Of a DNA stretch of 64,000 nt, positions 1-12,549 are shown one piece after another. The notes under the pieces are model-generated. The model was given only the letters and a program-made list of their open reading frames with translations. It had not been told where the DNA came from and did no database searches. Position 1 is the first letter of the stretch. The number at the start of each line of letters is the position of its first letter. Source of the stretch: Vanilla planifolia (taxonomy: Eukaryota > Streptophyta > Magnoliopsida > Asparagales > Orchidaceae); assembly GCA_023846275.1 (NCBI GenBank), contig CM043870.1:15608385-15672384 (forward strand), written 5' to 3'. The position numbers were made by a program, and so were the translations under genes.

Positions 1-1119
1 TTAATATCATCAAACTATCACAAAAGAGCCATAGATTTAACATGGCTCAATCTTGCCCATATGTCCACCCCCAAGGCATAAGATTGAGCATCACTAACCA
101 AAAAAACTTCTTTCTTATAGTTAGTTAAAGAAACCCAACATATGTTGATACTTTTTTATGATTAGCCACAACTAAAACCACTCCACATTATACATCCTAG
201 AGTAAGACCAAGAAAAGAAAACACAAAAAGAACAATTATAAAACTCAAGTTCACTCAATTAAGAAATATACCAATACAAGCACAATCTTTAATGGATTAA
301 AAAATAAATGTTACCAAATTACTTAAGAGCTTTGTGATGTGGAGTGATGAAAGATGTTGAATGAAGAGGCTTAAATACTCCCTTCATGCACTAGAAACCT
401 TTCCAAATGATATAAAGATGAGATTCCATTTCACCCTTATGCTTTCTAAAGATGATTTTGTAGGCAAATCCCTCAACAAACTCAAACTTCACCTAAGAAA
501 TTTAACAAGTACAGTGCTCAAGTACTTTTTCCAATTTTTTGTCAAATATTCATCATCTAATTTTTTGGTTTTTAGGTGTTTATACATGTATTATAAAAGT
601 AAGGATAACTTTGCATGACTTTCAATGATTCCCCAACTATTAAAATTAACTTTTTTCTTGACTAAACTAGCCATTGCATGTCTTTCAATTTTGTACTATG
701 TTAGAGGTAATGTACCATATATTGCTCACATTTTAAACTAAGCATATTGTATTTTAACAAATAATGTATAATGGAGTGATAGATGATGAGTGTTGAACAG
801 TAGATATCAACACAACTATTTACTAAGCTATTGTAGGGGTAACCACTTGAATTTGGAAATGTTGATTAGGGAGATAGTGACTTTGATCAAAATGATCAAC
901 TTAAAAGTGAGCTTAATTTTACATTCTCATTAAAACAAAGCTAGTAAGCTTACTTCCCTTCCATCTTTTGATTTATACTTTTACTCATGAGGCTCTTAGC
1001 CGAAGGAGATGCTCCTTAGAAATGATGGGTCATAGCTGCATCACCTCCTTAACTACTCCTTTGCAGATGCTTTGAGTGAGTCTACGAAGCCATCTCTAGT
1101 TTGTATCAAAACATCAACT
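1..1119. other. AT-rich intergenic, nothing recognised
   Basis: No coding region, RNA gene or clear repeat boundary is seen here. Open frames are short, lack any domain resemblance, and are of the length expected by chance in AT-rich DNA. The last part probably grades into the decayed 3' internal end of the LTR element that follows. Confidence 0.5.
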
Positions 1120-1186
1120 GATCAGGAGCTCAATTCCAAGTTAATAAACCCAAAACTTTTGAAAAAAATTAAGAGAGGTGATAAAA
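1120..1186 (+). mobile_element. 3' internal tail and polypurine tract of a compact gag LTR element
   Basis: This stretch aligns by eye with the sequences just upstream of the LTRs at 14847, 30263 and 32716. All share a GATC-containing block, an AAT(C/A)CAAA block and a purine-rich run ending in AAAATG. It ends at the start of an LTR copy. The purine run AAGAGAGGTGATAAAA is the probable polypurine tract. The rest of this element upstream is too decayed to follow. Confidence 0.5.
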
Positions 1187-1785
1187 TGACAAAAATCTCT
1201 ATAGCAATACTAGACAATAAAAATTACATGCATTCAATTGTGCAAGGCCTCATTATAGGTACACCAAAGCGCACACTACAGTGTATGTAGAGGCGTAGGC
1301 ATGCACTTTGGACACCCTCATTTCTAAGGCATGTGATCACGTGGATTGAAACATGTGTTGCATGTGCATGTGTTAGTCACCTACTACACATGTCGTCCAT
1401 GCATGAGGTAGGTGAATCTATCACGTTGACGTGCAGAAAAACTCGGTGATGCAAAATTTGCAAAAAGTTTTATTTTTTTGTCAAAAATCACATGTTTCTT
1501 GTGAGAATTAAAATATTATATGTTTTTTAAATAAAATATTACATCTAAACTCTTATACAAAGAGATAAGTGGTAAATGAAGAAATTCAAAAACTTTATAA
1601 ATTTAGAACTTTTTGAAGGAGAACTTCTTAGAAACTTTAATCTTCTTATGGAGAAAAGCCTCTTCTCCTTCCTTGCTTTCTTAGTTCCTCTCCATTTCTC
1701 ACACCTCAAATTCCATTATTATGACTCTAAAAAATGAAGATTTATTTTTGAGGGGTTGGGGTGAGAACACCTTGTAGATATATCA
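1187..1785 (+). repeat. LTR copy 1 of the compact gag-protease element family
   Basis: One of five related LTRs in the window (others about 12550-13009, 14847-15390, 30263-30846, 32716-33412). It starts TGACAAAAAT and ends near CTTGTAGATATATCA; sister copies end CAGACAGGTCA or GACAGATCA. The 3' two thirds are clearly conserved: an A/T-rich tract, then GAACTTCTTAGA, then a pyrimidine-rich block with TCTTCTCC, then GGTGAGAACACCT. The 5' third (U3) is divergent and rich in TGCATG/CATGCA. No internal region follows it, so it is a 3' LTR or a solo LTR. Confidence 0.65.
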
Positions 1786-3069
1786 CTTACTTTATTCAAA
1801 GGTGGGTTGGAGGTGATCTTTGATGAGGATGAAATCTCATAAATGGTTGCCCCATTTAAATTTACACTAATTTGGAAAACCTTCAACAAAATTTGATTTT
1901 TAATCCCCTTCATAAGGGGTTCACTGGATCATCAATACATTCCAATCAAATTCAATGGAGAAGAAGACTACGTTTGCTGTTAGCTGCATCAAGCTTGGAA
2001 CATTACAAACTTTCAAAGGAGAATTTTGAATTGGCATCTAGACTTCCAATTGAATTTGAAACCCTATCTTACTCTAATTTGAATTTCAATGGAACACCTC
2101 CCTAAACATTTGTCCAAAAAAATAGATATAAACCCCCTAGCCTTAGTTTTTAGCAGTCCATTGAAGTGGATACTATGACAATAAATTTTAGCATACCGAA
2201 AGTAGCCATAATCTATGTCATGGTGGACTTAGTGAAGGAATTGTCCAATAGAATTAGAATTTAACATATAAATGCAATAACAATGACTTTTGGAAAAAAA
2301 ACGTTAATATGAAAACTTGCTTAAGTATTATTATGGATGTTGTAAATAGGGACATGACATATCACAATGTAAACACCAGTTAAGTTATAACTAGTTATAG
2401 ACAATCAAAAGATAACCACTAATTTTAATGAACAAATCTAAACATATCCTAAGTTGAATGGAAAGGTAGTATATAAAAAAATCGCACTAAAACGCAAAAA
2501 AATCCAATAGAGATTTATTCTCCAAAATTGGTTGAACCTTCAAACATCAAATAGTTTAACTTAAATAATCAAAAATCTTCTTCTCCAAAAATAACTAAAA
2601 CAAATAAAGAATCTAATACTACACTTAAAAATCTATTACATTGCAAGGAATCAAATAAGATGAGTAATAATATGCTAGATGATTTTAACATCTTTACAAA
2701 AGTCTAAAGAAAAGGTAGAGAAAATGAATTAGTATCTAATTTAGAAGCAACTTAAGAACAATTTTAGCATCAATGCATTCTTCAATCCCTCAAGAACTTT
2801 AACAAAGAACTATAAGAAATCGAAATGGTCTCAAGCCTATTACTACAAAAGGAAGAAGAATTCACATTTATATAGTGGAAATGAATAAAAAAATAGAAAA
2901 AGAATCTAAAGAAACCAAACCACCCTAAAAAACTTAAGAGAAGCTCCTATGGTGTTCAAATTACAACCAATGAGAAGCTCAATGACCAATGTCCTATATG
3001 GAACATAACATGAATCGCAAATAAAAGCTCGATTAGTTGGCTAAAAAAATATTATTAAATCTTAGATCA
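1786..3069. other. AT-rich intergenic, nothing recognised
   Basis: Sequence between an LTR and a LINE remnant. Small open frames on both strands show no family resemblance. Part of it could be the decayed 5' region of the LINE, but I cannot show that. Confidence 0.4.
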
Positions 3070-5470
3070 TTGGCTTAATGGCTTCGATGGAACCTATGAC
3101 ACATAATAAAAAGTTACAACAACTAGCTTGTAAGTTGGAACTTGATCATTGCATTAGTAACATGTCAAACAAGATTTGGTTCTCTAGAAAAAAGAAATCA
3201 CTTGCCAAGTGGTTATGGATAAGAAATAGTTCTTTCACCTCTCAGTTAAACACCAAGATTAGAAGTTTCCAACCAAATGCATAAGAGCTTGACCATAAGG
3301 AGAAGAATATTATGGCAAAATATTATTCAAATTCTTGAGAATTCTAATATATCTTGGTTGGTAGGTAACTAGATTAGTACAAAGGGCACTTTACCCCTAA
3401 ATTAGAAGATATTTAAGAATTCTCTAATTACTTTAACTATTGTAGTCTCAAATGCCTCCCATTCTTAGGTTCCTCCTTTACTTTGTCTAGCAAGAGAAAG
3501 GGTAGATTGGCATGGAAAAGATTAGACAAGATGCTAGTGAACCAACAATGATCAAATCAAATTTATATGATAGTAATTCAACACCTATGAAAATAGAGTC
3601 CAATCATGCATCACTACTTGTATACTTTCATAAAAAAGCTCTAGCAACTCTTAAACAATTAAATTTTTAAAGCATGTAGCTTAAGCATCAACCGTTCCTA
3701 AAATGGTGGAAAGTAATTAGAAGCCTCTTATTAATTGTGTTGGCATGAAGGCTCTTACCTTAAAATTAAAATGACTAAACACTTGCTTAAAGGAATGGAA
3801 CAAAATGACCTTTGGTAACAATTTTGTGGCTATCAAATCTACTATAAACATAGTTGAGCTTAAAGAATCATAATTTCAAGCAAACACAAATGATGAAATA
3901 AGGGAGGAGCTAACTCAAGCCTATAAAATTGTATTAGAAGCCATTGATATGGAGGATTCATATTAGCAACAAAAAGTTGGTATTAAATAGCTCACATAGG
4001 GAGAAAAGATAATATATTATTCCATCTCATGGAAAACACAAAGATCTAAATTGAAGATCATGATAATTAAAGACTCTAAAGGCATGGGGATCCAATAAGA
4101 TGATAAAATTGTTAAAGCTACTATTTTACATTTCTAGAACCTATTAAAGGCTACCAAAATAAAAGAAAAATAAGATTATTCTCAGCTACATATCAATAAT
4201 GTTATCAGATAAAGAAAATAGACTTATACTGAAGGATATCACTATGAAAGAATTAATGAAAACATTACTCCATATGAATTTGGTGAACACCCTAAGTCTT
4301 CATGGTTATAATAAGAAGTTCTTTTAGACATAATAACTATTGATGTTTTGAATATATCTAAGGAATTTAATAAAGCATCTCTAATTTTGAAAGGAATATC
4401 AAGCACAAAACTCATACTAGTTCCTTCCAAAAGACATTTTTAGAAAAATATTATTTTTGAACTACTAGCTGAGGTGGATAACATTATTTCTTTGCTTATC
4501 TCATCAGAGTGAACAAATTTCATAATTGGTAGAGAAATCATAGATAAATATTTTATTAGCATAGGAACTAATTGTCTCTTTAAACAAAAGAATTAAAGGT
4601 TACAACTATATAATCTAGTTGAATTTCTTGAATGCATTCAATTGTATATCATGGGAATTTTTATGCAAGATGCATTACAAACTCAACTTTGCAAGCAAGC
4701 TAATTACGGTGATCATAAATAATCTATGCAACACATGGATCCATAATCATTAATGATAAGCCATATGATTACTTTCAAGCATCTAGAGGGCTCAAACAAG
4801 GTAATGTGAACTCTCCTCTTCTTTTTATTTTGGCCATTGAAGTGTTTAGTAGAGAACAAAATTGGCTAAAAACATAAAAGAAAGTGATTAGGAATGCTTA
4901 AGATATGCAGATAATACTATTACTTTTAGTAGAGATAGATTAAAATCAATACACAACTTGAACAAGTTTTTAGAGGATTTTTGAAGCATGTCTAGCTTTC
5001 AAATCAATCAACAAAAAAGCAAGGTCATATGCAGTAGTAGAATGAGCCTAGGTCAAATATGAAAAATCAAAAAGGTACTAGAATTCCATAAATCTACATA
5101 TAACATACTTTATTTGTCAACTATTGATAAGAAGAAAGAAAGCTGCCTATTATTAGAGGTTGATAGATAAAATCCATAGAAAGATATTAGGATGAAAGAA
5201 AAAGATGCTAAAAATGGATGATAAACTCATTTTGGTTAAACATGTTCTGGCTTTCATACCTATATGCATAGTGGTGGCTACAAATCCTCCTCCCATAATT
5301 ATATAAAGAATTGAGAAAAGCACAAATCATGTCTTATGGGACAATCTTGAGGAAGCTTATAAACACTACTAGACAACTTGTGACAAAGTTAGTTTCTCAA
5401 TTGATGAAAATAGATTAGGGATCAAGAAACTCAAGAAAATTATAAAAACTAATATCAAGTAATTCACCAT
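3070..5470 (+). mobile_element. LINE (L1-like) retrotransposon remnant, endonuclease plus RT
   Basis: Translation in shifting frames gives successive blocks of a plant LINE ORF2. Near 3138 there is an endonuclease-like LDHCISNMSNKIW. Near 3451-3545 there is a block like LPFLGSSFTLSSKRKG followed by WKRLDKMLVNQ. Near 3780-3827 is CLKEWNKMTFGN, and at 4788-4850 GLKQGNVNSPLLFILA, the conserved RT motif. The RT active site at 4904-4915 reads YADN where the family has YADD. Later blocks (KHVLAFIPI near 5237, RLGIKKLKK near 5410) match the region after the RT. Frameshifts and many in-frame stops make it inactive; two stops at about 3991-4005 fall where Trp and Gln are expected. Length and 5' end are uncertain. 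Confidence 0.8.
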
Positions 5471-8400
5471 ATACAACATACATTAGAGCAAAAAATATGT
5501 CCTTTGATACAAAAGGTTGTGCATCTACTCCATGAATACGAATGCAAAAAACTAAGGAGATGGCACTTAATCACACTAGATTGTCTAACTCAATGGAAAA
5601 CAACATTTAGACACTTATAATGGATAGGAAATTTAGCATCCAAAAAATTTGAGAAACAATTAGAATAAGAATTCTAATTTAAAATTTAGACAACATCTAT
5701 GAAATTTAAAATGCCTAATTAAAATGGTGATTCTTATCTTGAGAATTTTCAATAAATGATTACCTTTCTCAAGAATTTAAGGGAGCTTAATATTCATACT
5801 ATTTCAAAGAGTCCATAATACCCAAATGAAGATTCAATTAAGTATGTTTTTCATGAGTTATGGCACAACCATGCAAGTATGGTTCGAATTTGCTAGTAAT
5901 TTACACATACAATAGGCTAATACAAGTAAGACAATTGAATTAATAACTTCATGGTGAAAACAAAGGAATAAGAACTCTACTAAATGAGAGTTCAAACTTA
6001 CTCTCCCATTAATAATAAGTTAGAACACATGAAAGTTTATAAATACTAAGATTTATAAGGAGATCAACCAAACAACAAATTATCATCAATAATATTACAA
6101 CCAATAATTACAACAATTTTTAATTGCTTCCCAAAACGTTCCTTGAAGACTACATACTTGTTCAATTAGGGGTTGTCCCTAAATTTACAATCAAATAGTT
6201 AAAATTGTTGAAATAGTAAAATGACCTCTCCCTCCTAAGTATCTAATGAAATTAAATATTGTTAAAAGTATATTGAGCATGAATTAGAAATGTGGCCTAT
6301 AGTGGAATTTTTCATAATAATATAAAAAAATAGTACCATCTCTCTCTAAGTTCATTGGGAATAAATCATTGATAGAAGAAAAAGGTGATTCTTTACTCAT
6401 AGGTCTGCAATTGTGTAGCAAAATGAGAACTTACAAAAATTGATAATTGAAATAGATTGTCAAGAAATCCCAAGAATTGTGTAAGATCAAGTGAACATAC
6501 CTTGGAAGCATTGAATATTATCCAAAAAATTAGACAAGAAAAAGAATTGGTAAACTTATAGTAAAACTTTATATGTAAAGAAGGAAATAAAGTGGTGAGA
6601 TTTTTTATAAAAATGGCTACAAAATCTACAACATTAGCAATTTGTAACTCACAAACTATTCTTAGCTACTACAAGGATCTGATCAAGTTTGATGAACTCC
6701 AGTATCCACATTTTGAAATATTATACAATGCATAAAACATCAACCCTCAAAATTAATACCAATGTAATGGGGAAAATATTGAATTTTGATGTAGCATGAG
6801 AAATCTTTATACAATGCAAAACCACACCTTATACTATATGAAATACTAACTATTCATATGTCTTCAACATTGTATCATGTTAATATAGGTAGCCAGCATA
6901 AGATCATGTATGTTTGATCATTATTTACATTGAGTATTGATCATATCAGTATAATAATCTTCAATCATTAAATGGAAAAGTACATTCACTAGCCAATACT
7001 TCGTACTTGTAGTACTATTATGATAACATGCTCCTACAAATCATTCCATTAAGATTAACAGAATTTTTGGAATAGTAATCATATTGTCACCCTAACATCC
7101 TATATGAAATCAGACTTATACGTCAAGGTGTGCAAGATTCTATGCAATGAACAATTATTATTATAACCAGACTTCATATCGAATGAGTCCACTTAGCCTC
7201 TACATGTACTATTCATCAAGAGATAGCATAGTGCTTTAACCAAATAATTGCATCACATGCTAGATTAGTATGTAGTTTGAATACATTCACTATTCACTCA
7301 AACACATCATCATACTGAAGACTTTTATTAAAAAAATTTCAGCTTAATACATTAAGCAAAATTAAGATTGGTGCCATCATACTTCTCTATCAAAGTACTC
7401 TTACAAATCAAACAATATGATTCATTCAACTCTTCTTTATATAATAATGATGGACAATGTCTTCCTATAAAAAACATAATCTCTAGTCTAGTGAAGGCAC
7501 TTTGGTATGCACACATAAGGAAATGGAGGAATCAATCATAGGCTAGATTCTCAATTGTACCAACCAAATTGGCAACCTATAATCACTTTCTTATGCATAA
7601 CATATAAATATTGCTTTAAAATAAATAATGCATTGTGCTAAATCCTTAGGATTTTGTAAAATATGTTATGTACTACTCATCCTTAAATTAATTATATATT
7701 AATAGCTAATGTACCACACAAAAGTCTCAAGATTGTATAGATAAAATTTTCATTTAAGAATTTTTATCATTTTGATTTTAAGATATTGTACATACAAGGA
7801 TTACATACTATACATTAAATATATTATTTTAATCACCTTTTATTCACTTTAGTATATTAGTTCCTTGTAAGGCTAATGAGCACTTATATGTTATCCCATG
7901 AACTAAATGTATTGTATGTAATAAAATCATATACCATATGTTAGATTTGGTATTTTATTCATATCTTAATGCATGGTCCATCACCAAACATATAGTGTTC
8001 ATGACAAGTTAGAATGGGCAGACTTCAAGCATAATGCACGTGTAAAGAGGGTGCAACATGGTGAAAAGTAAGCACCATCTTGCTTACTCTGGATTTCATT
8101 TTTAGGGAATTTAAAAAAATTGCATTCTAAAGATTTTATACTCCTATAACTAAGATATATTTGTAAATGCACTATGAAAATTTAATAGTCATGATCACTT
8201 TTGCTAGCTTTGAAGACATATGTAAGAACAATGTCTTATAGCTTTTATGAAAGCAAGGTATTACTTAAGGCATTGAAGTAATAAAGACATTCCAAAAGCT
8301 TTCCAAAAGCAAATATGTAATAGGTATAATAGAATTGAATTAACATTAGTCATGCAAAATGTAATTAACTATAAGTTTTATGTATAAAAAGACTTAATAT

Positions 8401-9084
8401 TTTTAAAAAAATATTTGATATTAGTCTCACACGCTTATGATATGCCTTTTTAGTTCATAGTACATGATTTTGTCATAGATTTTCAAGCTTAGGTGAATAA
8501 AAAAGAATTTACAAAATGCACTTTGTTGACAACTACATTCTCTCTTTTGTTATACCAATATTATTCAATCTTCATATTTAGGTTAAGTTATGATCTTTCC
8601 AAACATATTGCTAATAAACACATCAAGCTGTAAAATAATGTTCTCCAAATATTTCACCAAATAAGTTTTAAAAGTATGATATGAAAAATTTTAAAAAATA
8701 TTAAATTAAAAATAAGGTAATTCTATTGTTATCAAATTAATCATAAAGATTAAGAATTCAACACCCTTGATGGCTAGTAATCTATTTTGGATATCTAATT
8801 GTTTCTTTTTTCTTGAGATTTTGTTCCTTTCAAATAATATTGTTAGTTCTCTTTTGAGAACTTATATCTCTTGAGAAAATGTTTTTTACTGTTAAAAGAT
8901 TCATAATAATAAATTGTAATACATTACAAGACTAATTTCTAATCAAAATCTGGCTAAAATAATTTTCTACTCTCTCCATGCTCTCTTTTATCGAGCTAAA
9001 TAAATTACTTAAACTTTCAAAGCAAAATGCTACATTTAATACTTTTTTTATATTAAGAAACATCCTCGGGACCGTCTTTTCTAA
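5471..9084. other. AT-rich intergenic region upstream of the F-box gene
   Basis: Over 3.5 kb with no open frame of useful length and no transposon domain I can name. Parts (about 5640-6100) faintly resemble retrotransposon gag but not enough to call. The last few hundred bases are the likely promoter region of the gene at 9192. Confidence 0.45.
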
Positions 9085-9090
9085 TATAAA
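9085..9090 (+). promoter_or_regulatory. Probable TATA box of the F-box/kelch gene
   Basis: TATAAA in the context CTAATATAAATTGC lies 102 bp upstream of the main ATG at 9192, so initiation about 25-35 bp downstream would start the mRNA near 9110-9125. Base composition becomes noticeably richer in C and G right after it, as expected at the start of a plant gene. Transcript data would be needed to confirm it. Confidence 0.45.
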
Positions 9091-9127
9091 TTGCTAGACT
9101 GCTTGCTTTGTTGATGCTCCGTACCGA

Positions 9128-9355
9128 ATGAAGTCCTTCACAAGCGCTTGTCCATTGCGAATTCTCTTCTACCCAAAATTCAGGCAAACACATGGCTGCA
9201 TCACCTTCCTCCTCTACATCTTCTTCCTCTGCCTCTCCGGCTTACTATCAGACTTCAAGCATAACGCAAATGAACGAAGATCATCTTCTCCCCATCCTCT
9301 GTCTCCTTCCACTCGATTCTATTATCTCCTTCTCCATGACCTGCAGAAGATTTAG
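9128..9355 (+). promoter_or_regulatory. Upstream ATG / overlapping uORF in the F-box gene leader
   Basis: An ATG at 9128 opens a 75-codon frame that runs past the main start at 9192 in another frame and stops at 9355. Its context (CCGAATGA) is weak, with C at -3 and A at +4, so leaky scanning to 9192 is likely. If the 5' end of the mRNA lies upstream of 9128, this overlapping frame would reduce translation of the F-box protein. Its product has no recognisable domain and is probably not functional. Confidence 0.35.
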
Positions 9356-9624
9356 GTCCTTGTCTTCTTCAGAAGTCATTTGGGAGGGAATATGCAGAAG
9401 AGAATGGGGGAGCGGAGCGGTTGATGCCCTTCTAGATTCCTTGTCCTCTCATGAGCGGAGGGAAGTTTGCTGGAAAAGACTTTACCAGAGAATTTCTCAA
9501 GTGAACTTGCTTTCTTGCAAACGATTGTTTAATAGAGACGGGAATTTTCCTACGCCGAGAGCTTCTCAATCCCTTAATTTTGTGTCGGATTGTCTAATTT
9601 TGTTCGGAGGGGGGAGCCAAGGTG
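9192..9624 (+). CDS. F-box/kelch-repeat protein, exon 1 (residues 1-144)
   Basis: First exon of a 461-aa protein resembling the plant F-box/kelch-repeat protein represented by Arabidopsis At1g51550 (from memory of the family; not searched). Residues 1-26 are a low-complexity Ser-rich leader. Residues 27-72 form the F-box (NEDHLLPILCLLPLDSI, then the CRRFRSL and WEGICRREW blocks), which binds the Skp1/ASK adaptor of SCF ubiquitin ligases. Kelch repeat 1 begins at about residue 121 (PTPRASQS ... LILFGGG) and is cut by the intron. The start is chosen because it is the first in-frame ATG of this frame, has G at +4, and leaves the F-box about 26 residues from the N-terminus, usual for the family. 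The donor is GTAAGT at 9625, phase 1. Codon and base use are clearly richer in GC than the surroundings. Confidence 0.92.
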
Positions 9625-12549
9625 GTAAGTCTTAAATTTTCCGCATTTCCATCAAACTGAATGGCTTCAAAAGCCTTTGCTAGTGAATTTCATTTGTCTA
9701 TTACTTCTTCCCAGATGTTGTAGTCTAGTTCCTTTTCTTCTTCGTATTTCATGAGAAAATCCTATTTTTTGGCACATCGAATGACAAAAAAACATCTTTT
9801 TATCATGAGCTTGTTATCTTGCCTTATGCTACAGTGTTATTCAAATTTATGTACTTTTTCTGGACAAATTTACCTTTTTTGTGGCATTAAACCTTCTATC
9901 AACTTTTTTTTGCCATGATATGGCTTTCTTTAGAACACTCTCAAATCTGCCTGGACCACAAGGAAGCTAGTCTCCACTGACTGGTTACACTAGTTATACC
10001 AGAATGACTTTTATAAAGTCTTGTCAAGTGGCACATGATTTGGACCATCTGATGCTCAAGTTAGTTTGGTGAATATTCTTTGATGGCAGACGTGCCATGG
10101 AGAAGAAGAATTCGATGGGTCTTGAAAGTGTATGGACTTTTGTTTTCTGACCTCTTTGACCTCCAAAAATAGAATTTTTTTGGTCCCTTTGAGCAAAGAG
10201 TAGTAGTTGCACTATTAGTGAGTTTTTGATCCAATTCAAAGGCAACCATTGAGTTGGATTAGTGAAAATGATACTTAACCCGAACTTCTTAGTCTTTCAT
10301 CACACAGCTGAACCATATGTAGTTTTCTTCTTTGAATTGGCCAATTAATATATGACGAATGCAATCATGGGCATGTAATTGTGATTAAATGTTAATCATG
10401 AACTTAATTTTTAATGTTAGACCAGCTTACAAACATTAACACTTGCATTTTTTTAGGAAATGCATCATAATTCGTAAAGGGCACAAATGTAGAACATTTA
10501 TGTTTTGATTTGTATGGGACACCATTGGCAATTTGGGAAATCACACAAAAATTAAAATCTGTTACACTAAACAAGGTAGGTTTGGGGTTTCTAATTATAA
10601 CTCTAAAAAAACTGAAGATTAAAAGTAGAAAGATCTGTTGTACACAAATGAATTAAAAGAGAACAAGTCATATCATTGTGCATCATAGCTAATCAAATTC
10701 CAAGTGTGTGTGGAGTGAAAAGGCAATTGCCCAAATAGTTATATGGTTTATGCATGCTGTTTCTTTTGGTTTGAAGTAAATAAGGAGTTGGTTTGTTGGG
10801 GGGGGGCACAATAAAAGCCATTCCTAATGTGATCGAGATTTCGTGTGGGCAATCTAACTAGAGTATTTGATCAAGTTTAAGCCAAAAAAATAAATTCTAG
10901 AATTTAAATGTGAAAATGCATGCAATATACTAAAATGGTTTTTAATTTCTTTGTCATAATTTTTTTGGAAATTGATAGTTATAAGGAATCCATCCCTTTT
11001 GCCATCCATTCTCTTTATTGAGAACTCAATTGGAAGTTCTTTGATTAGGATTTGGCTTTTTCTTAAACTTAACAATCCACGCACTTCAACTAAGAATATT
11101 TTTGTTGTCAACGACTCAAAATAACTTTTCCTTGATCCTCAAATCTCTTAATGTAAGCTAACATATAGAATCCATAGAAGCTAATGAGTTTTCAAGTAAT
11201 GTTAGTTTAAAGGCTTCTCATTTAAGGGAAAAAGGCCAAAAGTTACATCATCTAAGACCAAAAGCTATATCATCCACTAATTTTCCTTACATGTCAAGGA
11301 TTCCTCATAATGTGAGTCTAAAATTATTGAAATAACCAAGAAATTTAGAAAATAAAAATTTGGGGATAGTTTGTCCTTATCCACTCCTAGAGTTCTACTT
11401 GGATCAATCAAAGCAGTTGAAATATTGTCGTGGGTCATTTGCCTTTGACAAACCTTGCTAATTCTCTAGATTATTGTAATCTTGCGGTCATCATGATTGA
11501 AGAGTATGATGAACATTGACTTGCAGTTATTGTCATCATTATTAGAGGAGAAAAGGTCTTAAAGAAATCAATCTAGCTAGATGGAGTCCATCCAATCATG
11601 CCTTGTCTAAATTGAACTAGACATATGGAAGGATGAAGTGGTGCATCTATTATGTGCACCAATTTCCCCATTTTGGAGAGAATTTGGATTTGACGAATAT
11701 CAATTTGGTTTCTCAAATAATGTTGCATGAAGCTTGTATTGACCTATTATAACCCTTTGAAGTAGTATGATCTCACAATTGATAATTATGATTCTTAGGA
11801 ATAATGAATTGGTCATCAAAATTTGTTCAATTGTTCATTCATCTCACAAAAGTGGGTTGATGGGCTATGTTGTATAAGGTCATTTGAAGTAGTATGATCT
11901 CACAATTGATAATTATGATTCTTAGTGATAATGAATTGGTTATCAAAATTTGTTCAATTTGCCCACTCAGACAAAAGTGGGTTAATGGGCTATGTTGGAT
12001 TGACTTGCTCTCAAAGGGTGGAGAAGAATCAAATTAGGTGCTACATATTTCTATTGGTTTTTTGCAAGGCATTTAATATGGAATGCTAAATGTAACATTA
12101 ATGTCATAGACTTCTAATAGATTGATAACATAAGCATTTGATCATAACATTGCTCTCAGCAACACGTTCTATTTTAAAATCTCAAATCCTTGTGAGCATT
12201 ATCTGATGTTTTCTTTGTTTCTTTGTTTATGTTAATATTTCTAGTTGTATGGTGATGCAAACTATTTTCTTGCATTGACTGAGATATGTTAGACTAATTT
12301 AGGAAAAGAAACAAGCGAATAGGACTACAAGGATGAAAACCAAGGCAAATTTCTAATTATGTGCTATTATTTATGTTAACTAAATTATTATAGGATTAAA
12401 TGGTTTCTTACCTTATTCTATGAAAAAGTTCTTGCTCACAAATAAACAAAAAGTCTAATGCGAGTTAAATAATCCTAATATACTCACATGAGTTAATTAC
12501 ATAGAAAAAAAAATTCTAATAGGACACTTTCTTTTTTTAAGTCAATTTA
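9625..12549. other. 5' part of the long intron, no transposon recognised
   Basis: AT-rich intronic sequence. Short open frames on the minus strand (near 10024-10249 and 10854-11111) have no domain resemblance. A short poly-G run lies near 10796-10806. A 127-bp tandem duplication is listed separately. Confidence 0.5.
11756..12005. repeat. 127-bp tandem duplication inside the intron
   Basis: The block beginning TTTGAAGTAGTATGATCTCA at 11756 recurs at 11883. The two copies stay aligned through ATTGATAATTATGATTCTTAG, GGTTATCAAAATTTGTTCAA and a shared end near GGGCTATGTTG. They differ by several substitutions and small indels, so it is a moderately old local duplication. No function is apparent. 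Confidence 0.8.

Noticed and set aside
1072..1290. 72-codon open frame on the + strand
   Set aside because: It spans the internal tail and LTR start of a compact gag element and matches no protein feature of the other copies.
5640..6100. Possible gag remnant after the LINE
   Set aside because: Only weak, scattered resemblance in broken frames; not enough to separate it from chance in AT-rich DNA.
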